Below are positions 51,201 through 58,900 of a stretch of DNA of 64,000 bases, one piece after another; position 1 is the first letter of the stretch; the number at the start of each line of letters is the position of its first letter. The notes below the pieces were generated by a model, which did not search any database, was not told the DNA's origin, and was given only the letters and a program-made list of their open reading frames with translations. The position numbers and the translations under genes were made by a program. Location of the stretch: positions 382,428-446,427 of the forward strand of contig NZ_DF158896.1 of assembly GCF_000307265.1 (NCBI RefSeq), in the 5' to 3' direction. Source of the stretch: Oscillibacter ruminantium GH1. GTDB taxonomy: Bacteria > Bacillota > Clostridia > Oscillospirales > Oscillospiraceae.

Positions 51201-51623
51201 TTAGAAAAAACTTTTTAGATATTTTTCTATGGTATGTAAACCTCTTTCTATACCAATGCGGACAGCTTTTTCACTTACCCCTTCTGCTTTGGCAATGGCT
51301 GTTTTACTCATACCCATAAAATAATGAGCATAGATCCGCTTTGCCTGCTTGTCCGGCAGAGAAGTAATGGCAGCGTGAAGTTGCTGGCTTGTAAGCTTAC
51401 GTTCGTAGATTTCATCGGGTGAGAGAGAAGCAAACAAGATGTCATGTTCAATTCCATCCCCACGGTTAAGAGAGTAGTGTGCTTTGTAGCGGTATTTCTT
51501 TCTCTCATATGCCGCTTCAGCTCTTGCAGATTCCTCAAAGATAGCAAATAGCTCATCTGGCACTTCTACAAAGGTGTCTTGTGTGTAGTAAGGGTAATAA
51601 TCTTTCAGATTAATTGTTTTCAT
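51201..51623 (-). CDS. Sigma-70-like element protein (Tn916 Orf7 type)
   Basis: A 140-residue protein with a C-terminal sigma-70 region 4-like helix-turn-helix (ITSLPDKQAKRIYAHYFMGM, then KTAIAKAEGVSEKAVRIGIER). The N-terminal MKTINLKDYYPYYTQDTFVE resembles the Orf7 regulator of Tn916-family elements, and the length is the same. In Tn916 this protein helps turn on excision and transfer genes. ATG at 51623 follows GAAAGG; an upstream in-frame ATG at 51635 crowds that site. It stands downstream of an orphan leader-attenuator. Confidence 0.85.
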   Translation of the reverse strand: MKTINLKDYYPYYTQDTFVEVPDELFAIFEESARAEAAYERKKYRYKAHYSLNRGDGIEHDILFASLSPDEIYERKLTSQQLHAAITSLPDKQAKRIYAHYFMGMSKTAIAKAEGVSEKAVRIGIERGLHTIEKYLKSFF

Positions 51624-51710
51624 GGTTTTTACCATCCTTTCGATTTTTGGGTTTACTGAAGTCGAAAGGACAGCGGTGGAGAACGGCAGCGAGGCTCTAT
51701 AAACGCAAAA

Positions 51711-51738
51711 ATGCCCGACTGAAAATACAGTCGGGCAT
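51711..51738 (-). terminator. Attenuator terminator downstream of the leader peptide
   Basis: ATGCCCGACTG and CAGTCGGGCAT form a perfect 11-bp stem with a 6-base loop, followed on the minus strand by TTTTT. It lies 18 bases after the leader-peptide stop and about 90 bases before the sigma-like gene. Confidence 0.85.
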
Positions 51739-51756
51739 AAGTGGAAATATTAACCT

Positions 51757-51867
51757 TTACTTGGTGATGTGTGTGTTCATATTGAAAGCCGTAATTTCCC
51801 GCTGGTGGGTGTAGGCTTTTTTTGATGAATAGAAATTAGGTGGAGTATGAGAGTTAAAAATAAACAC
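51757..51867 (-). CDS. 36-residue leader peptide
   Basis: A short frame starting with GTG at 51867, preceded at ideal distance by AAGGAGG (CAAGGAGGTATCGCT). It encodes a 36-residue basic peptide beginning FIFNSHTPPNFYSSKK and ending NMNTHITK, immediately followed by an intrinsic terminator. This is the layout of ribosome-stalling leaders placed before antibiotic-resistance genes on Tn916-like elements. No resistance gene follows here; the next gene is the sigma-like regulator. Confidence 0.65.
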   Translation of the reverse strand: MFIFNSHTPPNFYSSKKAYTHQREITAFNMNTHITK

Positions 51868-51983
51868 AGCGATACCTCCTTGATACCGCCGTGTCTACAA
51901 AAAAGGGCAACACCCTCCGTTTGTCCAATTTTTCAAAAGGAAAACGGCGGCCTTGCGTTAAATGCGAGTTTCATATTACAAGT

Positions 51984-52250
51984 CTATTTTCTTCCCCTAA
52001 ATTGTTTTTTCAGAAGTGATTCCTGTATCAAATACTGTCTGTATGAACCTATCACTTGCGATTTCTTTTCGTCACTGACATACTGTAAAAAGCACTTAAA
52101 TAATATTATCCATTCCTCATACGCTATTGCAGAGGTCTGATAATTTGATATTCCATGCCTTTTTCTCAGTTCTTTTAATTGTCTGTACGAAAAAATCCTT
52201 TTAGAAAAGGTTCTATTATTTTTATAACAATAACAAATAAAATCAAGATA
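51984..52250 (-). pseudogene. C-terminal remnant of an unidentified element gene
   Basis: About 88 codons on the minus strand (LDFICYCYKNNRTFSKRIFS through SLLKKQFRGRK) read as a plausible protein end, AT-rich and lysine-rich. Reading upstream beyond about 52250 the frame enters GC-rich antisense sequence of the relaxase fragment, so the 5' part seems to have been removed. No family recognised. Confidence 0.35.
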
Positions 52251-53149
52251 AAGAGCCGCCTGCCGATGTGCAGCGGCTGCGTTTGGCGACGTGGCGGACC
52301 GCCGGGCGGATATTGCGAGAAGATCCCACCCTTGAAGAACTGCTGCACATGCTCCCCAAATGGGGAACGCCATCCATTGAATTATTAAAGGATGAGAAGA
52401 TCAAAACGAAGGTAGATGCACTTACACAGCGGCTGGCGGAGGATATCCGCATCCGCAGTAAAACAGTTGGATTTCTCGCGCAGACAAAATCTCAGGCATC
52501 GAAAGCTGACCGTTCTGCGGCCTACCGCGCAATGTACCAGTCAGCGCGCGCAGCCATTTTGGACGAGATTGGACACACCATCGGGGAACCGCTGGTTGGC
52601 AGCCGGCAGGAATCGGGTGACCTGATGGATTCGCACGAGCTGAATGAGACAGTACGGCGTCTGGCTGCACAGATTCTCCGGGAAAACAAAAGTTTTCAAC
52701 AGCTTATGGATGAGCTGCCGAAGGCAAGTCCGCTCCGTCAATCGCCGCTGCGGCAGGAAAAGTATCAGGAACAGTTGGAGCAGATTATGGGTGAGCTGAC
52801 TGGCGACCTGCGCATGAGGACATTAATAGAGGGCTATGCTGCCGCGCACGGCGCAGATTCGGACAGTTACCGGAATATTCGGAAGGAGGAATACGGAAAT
52901 CTCTATCGCGCCATGCACACGCTGGTACTGGAAACCGTTCGGCAGGAAAAAGGCTATGAGGAGCAGGAGCAGCAGGACATGGTCGTAATGGCGCTGCTGC
53001 GGCTGTTCCGAAGCGGCAGTCAGAGCAAGAATCAATTGCATAGCCAACGAGACTTCCAGCGTGAGAAGTATCGAAACCTCTCCGAGACGGCAAAGCGCGA
53101 TTTGAAGAAAAAACGTCAGCAGGAAGGCAGCTGGTCAATGGAGTTTTAG
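52241..53149 (+). pseudogene. Truncated relaxase tail with an internal duplication (MobP/MobL-type)
   Basis: About 300 codons without a proper start; the first usable codon is GTG at 52268 without a ribosome site, and the frame closes at a stop near 52238. The sequence is highly charged and helical and holds two related units of about 95 residues: RILREDPTLEELLHMLPK through YRAMYQSARAAILDEIG, then QILRENKSFQQLMDELPK through YRAMHTLVLETVRQEKG. Such tails occur in MobP3/MobL-like relaxases of Firmicutes elements, so I read it as the C-terminus of a relaxase whose catalytic part is lost. The assignment is tentative. Confidence 0.5.
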
Positions 53150-53170
53150 AATGCAGGAGGTGAATCGACG

Positions 53171-53836
53171 ATGAGAAGAAAAACAGACACGCTAATCCAC
53201 GTAAGTGATCATGAGTTGACGGCATTTGCTACTTTTGGTATACTCCTGTCAATCGTATTCTCTATGGATGCTCTGGGTGTTTTGGAGGAAGCTAATATGT
53301 CGTTTTTTGATAATCCTTGGATCAGCCTTGGGATCAACGTCTTTTCCAGTATTGGTGTAACCATTGCTTTAACGGTGACAGTATATTTCAAGTTTTTGAG
53401 ACACATACCTGAAGAAAATGAGCGTAGAATCAACCAACTTCTTAATGACCGGCTATCCCATGAGACAACGAACCACAATGCGGAAATGGCAGCTCTGAAT
53501 CCAAACACGGCGCAGTTATCAAAAGAGCATGATCTAATCCGAAATGATGTGGAACTTATTAAAGTGGAGTTTATCAGACAATCTTCCCGTGCAGATGCAG
53601 GATACGATTTAATGAAAGACAGTCAGCGTGAAGTTGTCAATGTAATTCGGCGTTTGGATGCTATACCACGACTTTGGGAAGAACTGCTTACTGAAAATCA
53701 GCAATTGAAAACAGAAAACAAAAATCTGCAGGCACAATTGACGAGACAAGACCCGGACAGAGAAGGAACTCGGCATAGGTTCAGCCCTGATTTATCAGAA
53801 AAATCATTTCGGAATTTGGAGGAAGCCGAATTGTGA
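53171..53836 (+). CDS. Two-helix membrane protein with C-terminal coiled coil
   Basis: A 221-residue protein with two membrane segments (about residues 18-36 and 52-72) and a long cytoplasmic helical tail with coiled-coil character (ENQQLKTENKNLQAQLTRQ near 180). AGGAGG precedes ATG 53171. It directly follows the relaxase tail and lies before a terminator, so it probably belonged to the mobilisation operon. No family recognised. Confidence 0.65.
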   Translation: MRRKTDTLIHVSDHELTAFATFGILLSIVFSMDALGVLEEANMSFFDNPWISLGINVFSSIGVTIALTVTVYFKFLRHIPEENERRINQLLNDRLSHETTNHNAEMAALNPNTAQLSKEHDLIRNDVELIKVEFIRQSSRADAGYDLMKDSQREVVNVIRRLDAIPRLWEELLTENQQLKTENKNLQAQLTRQDPDREGTRHRFSPDLSEKSFRNLEEAEL

Positions 53837-53846
53837 ACCATGCCGA

Positions 53847-53877
53847 AAAATACCAGCCTGAAAAGGCTGGTATTTTT
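53847..53877 (+). terminator. Terminator after the relaxase-tail operon
   Basis: AAATACCAGCCT and AGGCTGGTATTT form a 12-bp stem with a GAAA loop and a run of T. Confidence 0.9.
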
Positions 53878-54019
53878 TCATGGCGTGACTATACCTCGGC
53901 ATCTTGGGATTGAAATTTTCCACAAAAGAGAAAAATCAGCTTCCAACGAGAACCAAAAACAATTTGAAGCAAAAAGTTTTGCACTTTTCCACAAAATGAA
54001 CGCTTTTCGCTACTTTGTA

Positions 54020-54048
54020 TTGCATTTTGCAGTCGTTTGTGCTATCAT
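54020..54048 (+). promoter_or_regulatory. Predicted promoter of the DUF6550 gene
   Basis: TTGCAT (54020-54025), 17 bp, TATCAT (54043-54048), about 40 bases before the start codon. Confidence 0.55.
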
Positions 54049-54090
54049 GTAATTAGAAGTAGAATACACTTTTTCAAGGAGGTATTTGAA

Positions 54091-54888
54091 ATGAAAGAGA
54101 CTCTGAAAAGGAACTGGAAAGGCATTACCGCCACCGTGGTGGCGTTCGGCGCTGTCTTCGGCGCAATCTACTATGTGAACCACATCTATCTGCCGGATAA
54201 GCGTCAAGCTGCTGCGGAGCAGCTGGCCGCACAGGATGCCGCCGAAGTGGTAACGCCCAAGGAATACAATTTCGACATCAATGAAACGCAGCCCACGGCT
54301 CTCTCCTCCGGCAACGGCACGAACACCGCCGATGACAGCATCAAGGTCACCACGGATGCCGATGGCAATGTGACCATTGACCGGAAGTGGGATCATATTG
54401 ATCCCAGCGAGTTGGACACTTCCACGGCGGCTCCCGGCGCGCCTACCGCCAACATCGGCAGCGGAGGCGGCAAGATTACCGGCACGGACGGGGCTTATCA
54501 TGGGGAGCAGGCAGCAACAACCACACCGTCCACCGGCAGTTCCGGCACAACTACCACAAAGCCCTCCACCGGCGACACCACTTCCAAGCCCAGCACCGGC
54601 ACGGAGAACAAGCCCTCCACCGGGACGACCACGAAGCCGACCACGCCCAGCACGGGCGGTTCTACCACAGAAAAGCCCTCTGGCGGCTCCAACTCTGGCA
54701 GCTCTACGCCGCAGGATGGTGATATTCGCACTGAAAATGGCAAACAGCAAGAATATGTGGACGGTTTCGGCTGGGTAGACATCACCAACAACATTGGCGG
54801 CACGGACTATATCGACATGGATGCAATTGGCACACCCGAGGATTGGGAGAGATGGGACAGGCCATGTGAAAACGCCGTGTTTGGTTAA
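54091..54888 (+). CDS. DUF6550-like membrane-anchored Thr/Ser/Pro-rich protein
   Basis: A 265-residue protein with an N-terminal membrane anchor (about 10-28), an extracytoplasmic linker of repeated KPSTG/TTTKPST units (about 150-225) and a short C-terminal domain with the EYVDGFGWVDITNNIG motif. Proteins of this kind (DUF6550 in current annotation, from memory) recur in Tn1549-like conjugative elements; function unknown. ATG at 54091 follows AAGGAGG. The end (ENAVFG) is short and might be shifted relative to relatives. Confidence 0.65.
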   Translation: MKETLKRNWKGITATVVAFGAVFGAIYYVNHIYLPDKRQAAAEQLAAQDAAEVVTPKEYNFDINETQPTALSSGNGTNTADDSIKVTTDADGNVTIDRKWDHIDPSELDTSTAAPGAPTANIGSGGGKITGTDGAYHGEQAATTTPSTGSSGTTTTKPSTGDTTSKPSTGTENKPSTGTTTKPTTPSTGGSTTEKPSGGSNSGSSTPQDGDIRTENGKQQEYVDGFGWVDITNNIGGTDYIDMDAIGTPEDWERWDRPCENAVFG

Positions 54889-54944
54889 TTCTTATCATGG
54901 GCTAAGATCTGTCCCGGCCAACCGGCAAAACTGAATAGCAAAGG

Positions 54945-54979
54945 AAACTCCTTGCGTACCAATGGACGCAGGGAGTTTT
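54945..54979 (+). terminator. Terminator before the large secreted-protein gene
   Basis: AAACTCCTTGCGT and ACGCAGGGAGTTT pair with one bulge around an 8-base loop, followed by TTATTTTT. It stands between the DUF6550 gene and the next gene. Confidence 0.8.
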
Positions 54980-55003
54980 TATTTTTGGAAAGGATGTGTT
55001 TTT

Positions 55004-56698
55004 TTGCAAAAAAAGAGAATTGCAGCGGGACTGCTGGCGGCTGTCATGGCACTGTCACTGCTGGCGGTACCGGCCAAGGCAGACCCCGTGGGCGACGGCA
55101 ATATTGACAGCGGCACTGGCGGAGGTGGGAGCGGCAGCGGCAGCGGCGGTTCTGGCATGGGGACAGGCAGTAAGCAAAATTATTGGAACAACGAGGACGG
55201 CTGCCGCATTACCATCCTGAAAAACAACAGCAAGGTCTATCAAATGGACTGGACTAATCAGCCGGAAGCCGCCAGCGTGAAAAGGTCGTTTGCTCCCAAA
55301 AACAAGCTGGATTACTTGCATGGGGCAGGTCTGAGTATAATCAGCGGCAACAACAGCTATAAAAGCACCGTTCTTCCAAAAACCCTAGAAATGGACACGA
55401 TTGTAGGTGGTGCGGGCGGCAACAACATTGCCGCCATCCGGCGATATTTCACGAAAGAAGATACTATTCGTGCCATTTCCAATGGTGTTGGCATTCCCTA
55501 TGACGACCTGATCGGCGGCGAGTATCGGTTACTTTTGGAACCAATCGCCTACTTCACGTTTAAAGGCGTCAAGTGGGCCATGACGGCGACCGAAGCCGCT
55601 ATGTATGACGTGCAGGTCAAAGGCCAGCTCCGGGCATGGATGAAGTCTCTGACCCATCAGAATCTTCCTCTGAGCATGTTTTTGGAGAAGACCGACGAGG
55701 AGTTGCACTTGGATAAGTGGACAGGCTCGAAGAGTGGCAAGCAGACCAACGCCGACATCATCCACTTTCTCGGCATGGGCATTGTCTCCTTCAAGGCCAA
55801 ACCACCGGTGGTAACACCCGGCGAGTATGATTACGAATTCCGCACGGACACGGATGTGATTATCAGCTTTCCGTTGTCTGCGCGGGAGGCGATCACGCCG
55901 GATAACAATGCGTATGCGACGATGTCTATCGGCGGAAAAACCTTCCGCAAAAGTTTCATCTGCCCAGAAGGCGGCACGCAGCTTGTGTGGGTGCAATGGC
56001 ACACCCCCAAAGAACCGCAGACGCTGACCGCGTCCGCCTTTGGTGGGGATTCTTCTGTGACGCTGCGAATCAATGTGGTGAAGCTGGAAGAAAAAACACC
56101 ACCCGATCCGACCTATTATGACCGCAACGATGGCTTTACCCCGCCGCCAGCGCCGGACTACGGCAGCAACCTCAGCACCACATGGGGCGAGTGGATCGCA
56201 GAACCGGCTTTAATCGGCTGGAGGTGGAAGTACGTGACCTACAGCGCGTCGCTGGTGATCCACAAGTACACCCTGAAGCCGGACGAGCGCTGCAAGACGG
56301 ATTACCGCATCGGCAATGGACAGACCACCATGCGATCCGGCTATGGTGTGGAAGTCAGTGTGGAGCCGTTGGTGCAGTATGGCGGCGGTGTGTCAAGCTA
56401 TGATGTGACGCCGGTTCAAAACGCGGTGGCCACATTCCCGGAGTTCAGTTATCAGGAGTATGACCGGCTGCTGGAGAAGGTAGACGCGCGGCGCTGGTCC
56501 TTCAAGCAGAATCCCTACTCGTACTACTCAAATCGCATTCACTACACGCCCATCTGGTTCCCGGACGGGGACTATACCGTGCCGGTATGCGTCTTTGACG
56601 CTTGGACACCCGGCGGGCAGCTCTACGCCACCATCACCGACACGTTGAATATCTTTGGCGATGTGCTGGATGATTGGTATATCCATGTAACAGATTAG
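55004..56698 (+). CDS. Large secreted element protein of unknown function
   Basis: A 564-residue exported protein. The signal peptide is about residues 1-26 (IAAGLLAAVMALSLLAVPAKA), followed by a Gly/Ser-rich stretch and a long globular region rich in aromatic and beta-forming residues. No known domain is recognised. The start is TTG at 55004 with GGAAAGGATG ahead. Proteins of this size and layout sit in the same place in Tn1549-like elements, next to the DUF6550 gene, and may belong to the cell-surface part of the transfer machinery (inference). Confidence 0.7.
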   Translation: MQKKRIAAGLLAAVMALSLLAVPAKADPVGDGNIDSGTGGGGSGSGSGGSGMGTGSKQNYWNNEDGCRITILKNNSKVYQMDWTNQPEAASVKRSFAPKNKLDYLHGAGLSIISGNNSYKSTVLPKTLEMDTIVGGAGGNNIAAIRRYFTKEDTIRAISNGVGIPYDDLIGGEYRLLLEPIAYFTFKGVKWAMTATEAAMYDVQVKGQLRAWMKSLTHQNLPLSMFLEKTDEELHLDKWTGSKSGKQTNADIIHFLGMGIVSFKAKPPVVTPGEYDYEFRTDTDVIISFPLSAREAITPDNNAYATMSIGGKTFRKSFICPEGGTQLVWVQWHTPKEPQTLTASAFGGDSSVTLRINVVKLEEKTPPDPTYYDRNDGFTPPPAPDYGSNLSTTWGEWIAEPALIGWRWKYVTYSASLVIHKYTLKPDERCKTDYRIGNGQTTMRSGYGVEVSVEPLVQYGGGVSSYDVTPVQNAVATFPEFSYQEYDRLLEKVDARRWSFKQNPYSYYSNRIHYTPIWFPDGDYTVPVCVFDAWTPGGQLYATITDTLNIFGDVLDDWYIHVTD

Positions 56699-56753
56699 CG
56701 GGGAGCATTCGAGCGGCTAGCAAATTCGGATGGCTCCGAGCTTTCGGCACAGA

Positions 56754-56805
56754 TTGACAGGACATAGTAGATAGGGTAAAATAAAAACCGCCCTGAAAAG
56801 GGCGG
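56754..56805 (+). promoter_or_regulatory. Sense promoter and 5' stabilising hairpin of the toxin-like mRNA
   Basis: TTGACA (56754-56759), 17 bp, TAAAAT (56777-56782). The expected transcript start is immediately before CCGCCCT-GAAA-AGGGCGG (56788-56805), a 7-bp GC-rich stem with a tetraloop that would cap the 5' end, as in stable type I toxin mRNAs. Confidence 0.7.
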
Positions 56806-57027
56806 GCGCTGTTGTAAAAATGGCGGTTAGCCACTCCCTTGAGAAAGGGGGTGATGCAATTGTGGGAAACGGGTTCTGGGCGAAAGCCCTGCGAATCTTC
56901 GTGTGCGTGGCAGTGATGCTGTACATACTGACCATAAAAGCGTGCTAGCCGCTCGGCTGGTCCCCGAACGGCTAGCGTAAGTTAGTTGAGAGGTATGGGC
57001 TAACCGTCATGCAACAGCGCCCTTTCT
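56780..57027 (-). ncRNA. Predicted antisense RNA (type I antitoxin candidate)
   Basis: On the minus strand TTGACA (57061-57056), a 16-bp spacer and TATAAT (57039-57034) form a consensus promoter. The transcript would start near 57027, run leftwards across the whole small-peptide gene and end at CCGCCCT-TTTC-AGGGCGG followed by TTTTTATTTT (56805-56778), an intrinsic terminator. The RNA of about 250 bases would be fully complementary to the peptide mRNA including its ribosome binding site. This is a prediction from sequence signals only. Confidence 0.6.
56862..56948 (+). CDS. 28-residue hydrophobic peptide, type I toxin-like
   Basis: GTG at 56862 starts a 28-residue peptide: a short basic N-terminus (GNGFWAKALR), one membrane helix (IFVCVAVMLYIL) and a short TIKAC tail, the profile of Fst/TxpA/holin-like type I toxins. 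The Shine-Dalgarno AAGGGGGTGAT is at ideal distance, but AAGGGGGTG (56845-56853) pairs perfectly, with one G-T pair, to CACTCCCTT (56832-56840) around GAGA, hiding it in a hairpin. Own promoter, terminator and antisense RNA surround it. No homologue is recalled, so toxicity is inferred from architecture. Confidence 0.6.
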   Translation: MGNGFWAKALRIFVCVAVMLYILTIKAC

Positions 57028-57047
57028 ATATCCATTATAGCGAATCT

Positions 57048-57076
57048 GCCGCCTTTGTCAAGGCGGCTTTTATTTT
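57048..57076 (+). terminator. Terminator of the toxin-like mRNA, overlapping the antisense promoter
   Basis: GCCGCCTT-TGTC-AAGGCGGC followed by TTTTATTTT. The loop and right arm contain TGTCAA, which read on the minus strand is the TTGACA -35 of the antisense promoter. Confidence 0.8.
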
Positions 57077-57093
57077 GGAGAGGAGTTAGAACC

Positions 57094-57537
57094 ATGCTCA
57101 ACAAGATCATTCTCATGGGTCGTCTCACTCGCGACCCGGAATTGCGCCGCACTGGCAGCGGCACGGCAGTCACATCATTTAGCCTAGCCGTTGACCGGGA
57201 CTTCAAGTCCCAGAGCGGCGAGAAGGAGACGGACTTTATCGACATTGTTGCTTGGCGCACCACAGCCGAATTTGTCAGCAAATACTTTACCAAGGGCCGC
57301 ATGGCCATTGTGGAAGGCCGTTTACAGATCCGCGACTGGACGGATAAAGATGGCGGGAAGCGCCGCTCGGCGGAGGTCGTGGCCGACAACGTCTACTTCG
57401 GAGATTCCAAACGGGATGGCGACGGGCATTCTTCCGCTCCTGCATATGGTGCTACCCAAGTTGGCAGCCCAACCCCCGTTGACGCGCATTCCGAGTTCGC
57501 AGAAATTGAGGAAGGAGATGGAGAGCTACCATTTTAA
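57094..57537 (+). CDS. ssb: Single-stranded DNA-binding protein
   Basis: A 147-residue SSB. The OB fold begins MLNKIILMGRLTRDPELRRT and includes SFSLAVDRDF, DFIDIVAWRTTAEFVSKYFTKG and VEGRLQIRDW; the acidic tail ends with EEGDGELPF, a near-canonical protein-interaction tip. As an element-borne copy it would protect single-stranded DNA during conjugation or replication. GGAGAGGAG precedes the ATG at 57094. Confidence 0.95.
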   Translation: MLNKIILMGRLTRDPELRRTGSGTAVTSFSLAVDRDFKSQSGEKETDFIDIVAWRTTAEFVSKYFTKGRMAIVEGRLQIRDWTDKDGGKRRSAEVVADNVYFGDSKRDGDGHSSAPAYGATQVGSPTPVDAHSEFAEIEEGDGELPF

Positions 57538-57559
57538 TAATAGACAAGGAGAGATTATA

Positions 57560-58645
57560 GTGATTATTGTGTTAGCCGACGCGCCCACACTGCCCGGTTA
57601 TGATTTTGACGGCTGGTCAACCTCCGACGCGACCATCGCTGATGGCAGTTTTACCATGCCGGATGCAGCCGTGGTACTCACCGGCGCGTGGGCAACAAGG
57701 ACAGATATTCCATACACTGTTGAATACTACTGGCAGAATGCTGCTGATGATGACTATACATTGGCAGATACATTCCGTGGCAAGGGTTCTGTGGGCGGGA
57801 GTATCCCTCACAAGGAATTTGAGGGCTTTACCGAAACTCCGGACAGTGTCACTGCCGAGGGCAGTACCAAAATTAAAAGCGACGGCAGCACTCTTGTAAA
57901 ACTCTATTATGACCGTGATCGGTATCTTGTCTCGTTTGCGTATTACGGGACTGCTCCGAACGCTGCGCCCACTCTGCCGGAAAGCACACTCTATCGCTTC
58001 GGAGCCTCCGTTACGCTGCCTGCGATTCCCAGCACAGTTTCCGGTATGAGCTTCTCTGGCTGGACTGCGGACGGTGGGAAAATTTCTGGAAACATCCTGT
58101 CTGTGCCGGCACAGGATACACGGGTCACTGGCACTTGGAAGCAAATCTCCGATTCCGGCGATGTGCCTGAGGCAACTCCTATTGAAGCAGTAACACTGGA
58201 GGACAACGGCTCCGCTTATGTGATCGGCTACGAGGACGGTACCTTCCGACCGGATGCTTATCTGACAGCTAAACACGAGGCACTTATGCTATCCCGGCTG
58301 GGGCTGCCTGTAACGCCGTTGAGCGGCGGTGCAGACGCGCTTGGCACAAAACGGTACATTACCCGCCGGGATTTTCTGCACACATTGCTGCATGCGGCTG
58401 GAGTGGCTGCGGAGTCTGCTGCAGATCCCATGGCACAAGCGGCGGCACTTGGCTGGATTTCCGGCTACACGAACGGCGAATGGTATCCCAATGCCTACAT
58501 TACCCGTGCGCAGGCCGTGGTAATCATCAACCGGGCTTTTGATCGCGTGGCCGCGTTAGACCTGAAGACCGATATCATTTATGTGGATCTGCCGCAGGAC
58601 TATTGGGCCTATGATGCGATCATGGCCGCATCCAATATTTTTTGA
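57560..58645 (+). CDS. Headless InlB-repeat/SLH-domain fragment on an element ribosome site
   Basis: A 361-residue frame starting at GTG 57560 (AAGGAGAG ahead). It contains InlB/MucBP-like wrap repeats (PGYDFDGWS through MPDAAVVLTGAW; YRFGASVTLPAIP through FSGWTADGGKISG) and two or three S-layer homology motifs at the end (YEDGTFRPDAYLTAKHEALML, ALGWISGYTNGEWYPNAYITRAQ). No signal peptide is present, although such proteins must be exported. It looks like the C-terminal part of a large wall-bound protein joined in frame to the first few codons of another gene. Possibly a non-functional remnant. Confidence 0.65.
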   Translation: MIIVLADAPTLPGYDFDGWSTSDATIADGSFTMPDAAVVLTGAWATRTDIPYTVEYYWQNAADDDYTLADTFRGKGSVGGSIPHKEFEGFTETPDSVTAEGSTKIKSDGSTLVKLYYDRDRYLVSFAYYGTAPNAAPTLPESTLYRFGASVTLPAIPSTVSGMSFSGWTADGGKISGNILSVPAQDTRVTGTWKQISDSGDVPEATPIEAVTLEDNGSAYVIGYEDGTFRPDAYLTAKHEALMLSRLGLPVTPLSGGADALGTKRYITRRDFLHTLLHAAGVAAESAADPMAQAAALGWISGYTNGEWYPNAYITRAQAVVIINRAFDRVAALDLKTDIIYVDLPQDYWAYDAIMAASNIF

Positions 58646-58900
58646 GCAAAGCAGTGCAGGAGCCGGACGCAATGTCCGGCTCCCGTTCTTTGTTCTACGC
58701 TCTGCAAAACGAGCGCATATTGAAAGAGCTTAAAAAGTTTGATACAATACTGGAAAATACTATGATTTTTTTAATGCTATGCATTGACTTGTTTTACCTT
58801 GCGTTAATACCACAGGTAAGTTTTATGGTAAGTTGCTTGTGCACACAAAGATGCGGGCCTCAAGTGCTGCGGGTGCGCGTTGTTGAAAAGGAGGGCAGAA
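58646..58900 (+). other. Short spacer without a convincing gene
   Basis: A 92-codon frame (58642-58920) overlaps the next gene and lacks a ribosome site. TTGACTTGTTTTACC near 58784 and TATGGT further on may be part of a promoter for the two small membrane-protein genes. AAAAGGAGGG before 58901 is the next gene's ribosome site. Confidence 0.4.

Larger units (their letters stand above)
56711..56954. repeat. Inverted repeat flanking the small-peptide gene
   Basis: GAGCGGCTAGC (56711-56721) and GCTAGCCGCTC (56944-56954) are perfect 11-bp inverted repeats on either side of the small-peptide gene. A further CGGCTAGC copy lies at about 56969. A second, longer and imperfect pair is 56799-56830 against 57000-57024 (CGCTGTTG/CAACAGCG with CGGTTAG/CTAACCG). 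Confidence 0.75.

Noticed and set aside
56853-56915. Alternative 20-residue frame from ATG at 56853
   Set aside because: The peptide has no membrane segment or sensible composition, and this ATG lies inside the Shine-Dalgarno hairpin; the GTG frame at 56862 is spaced better.
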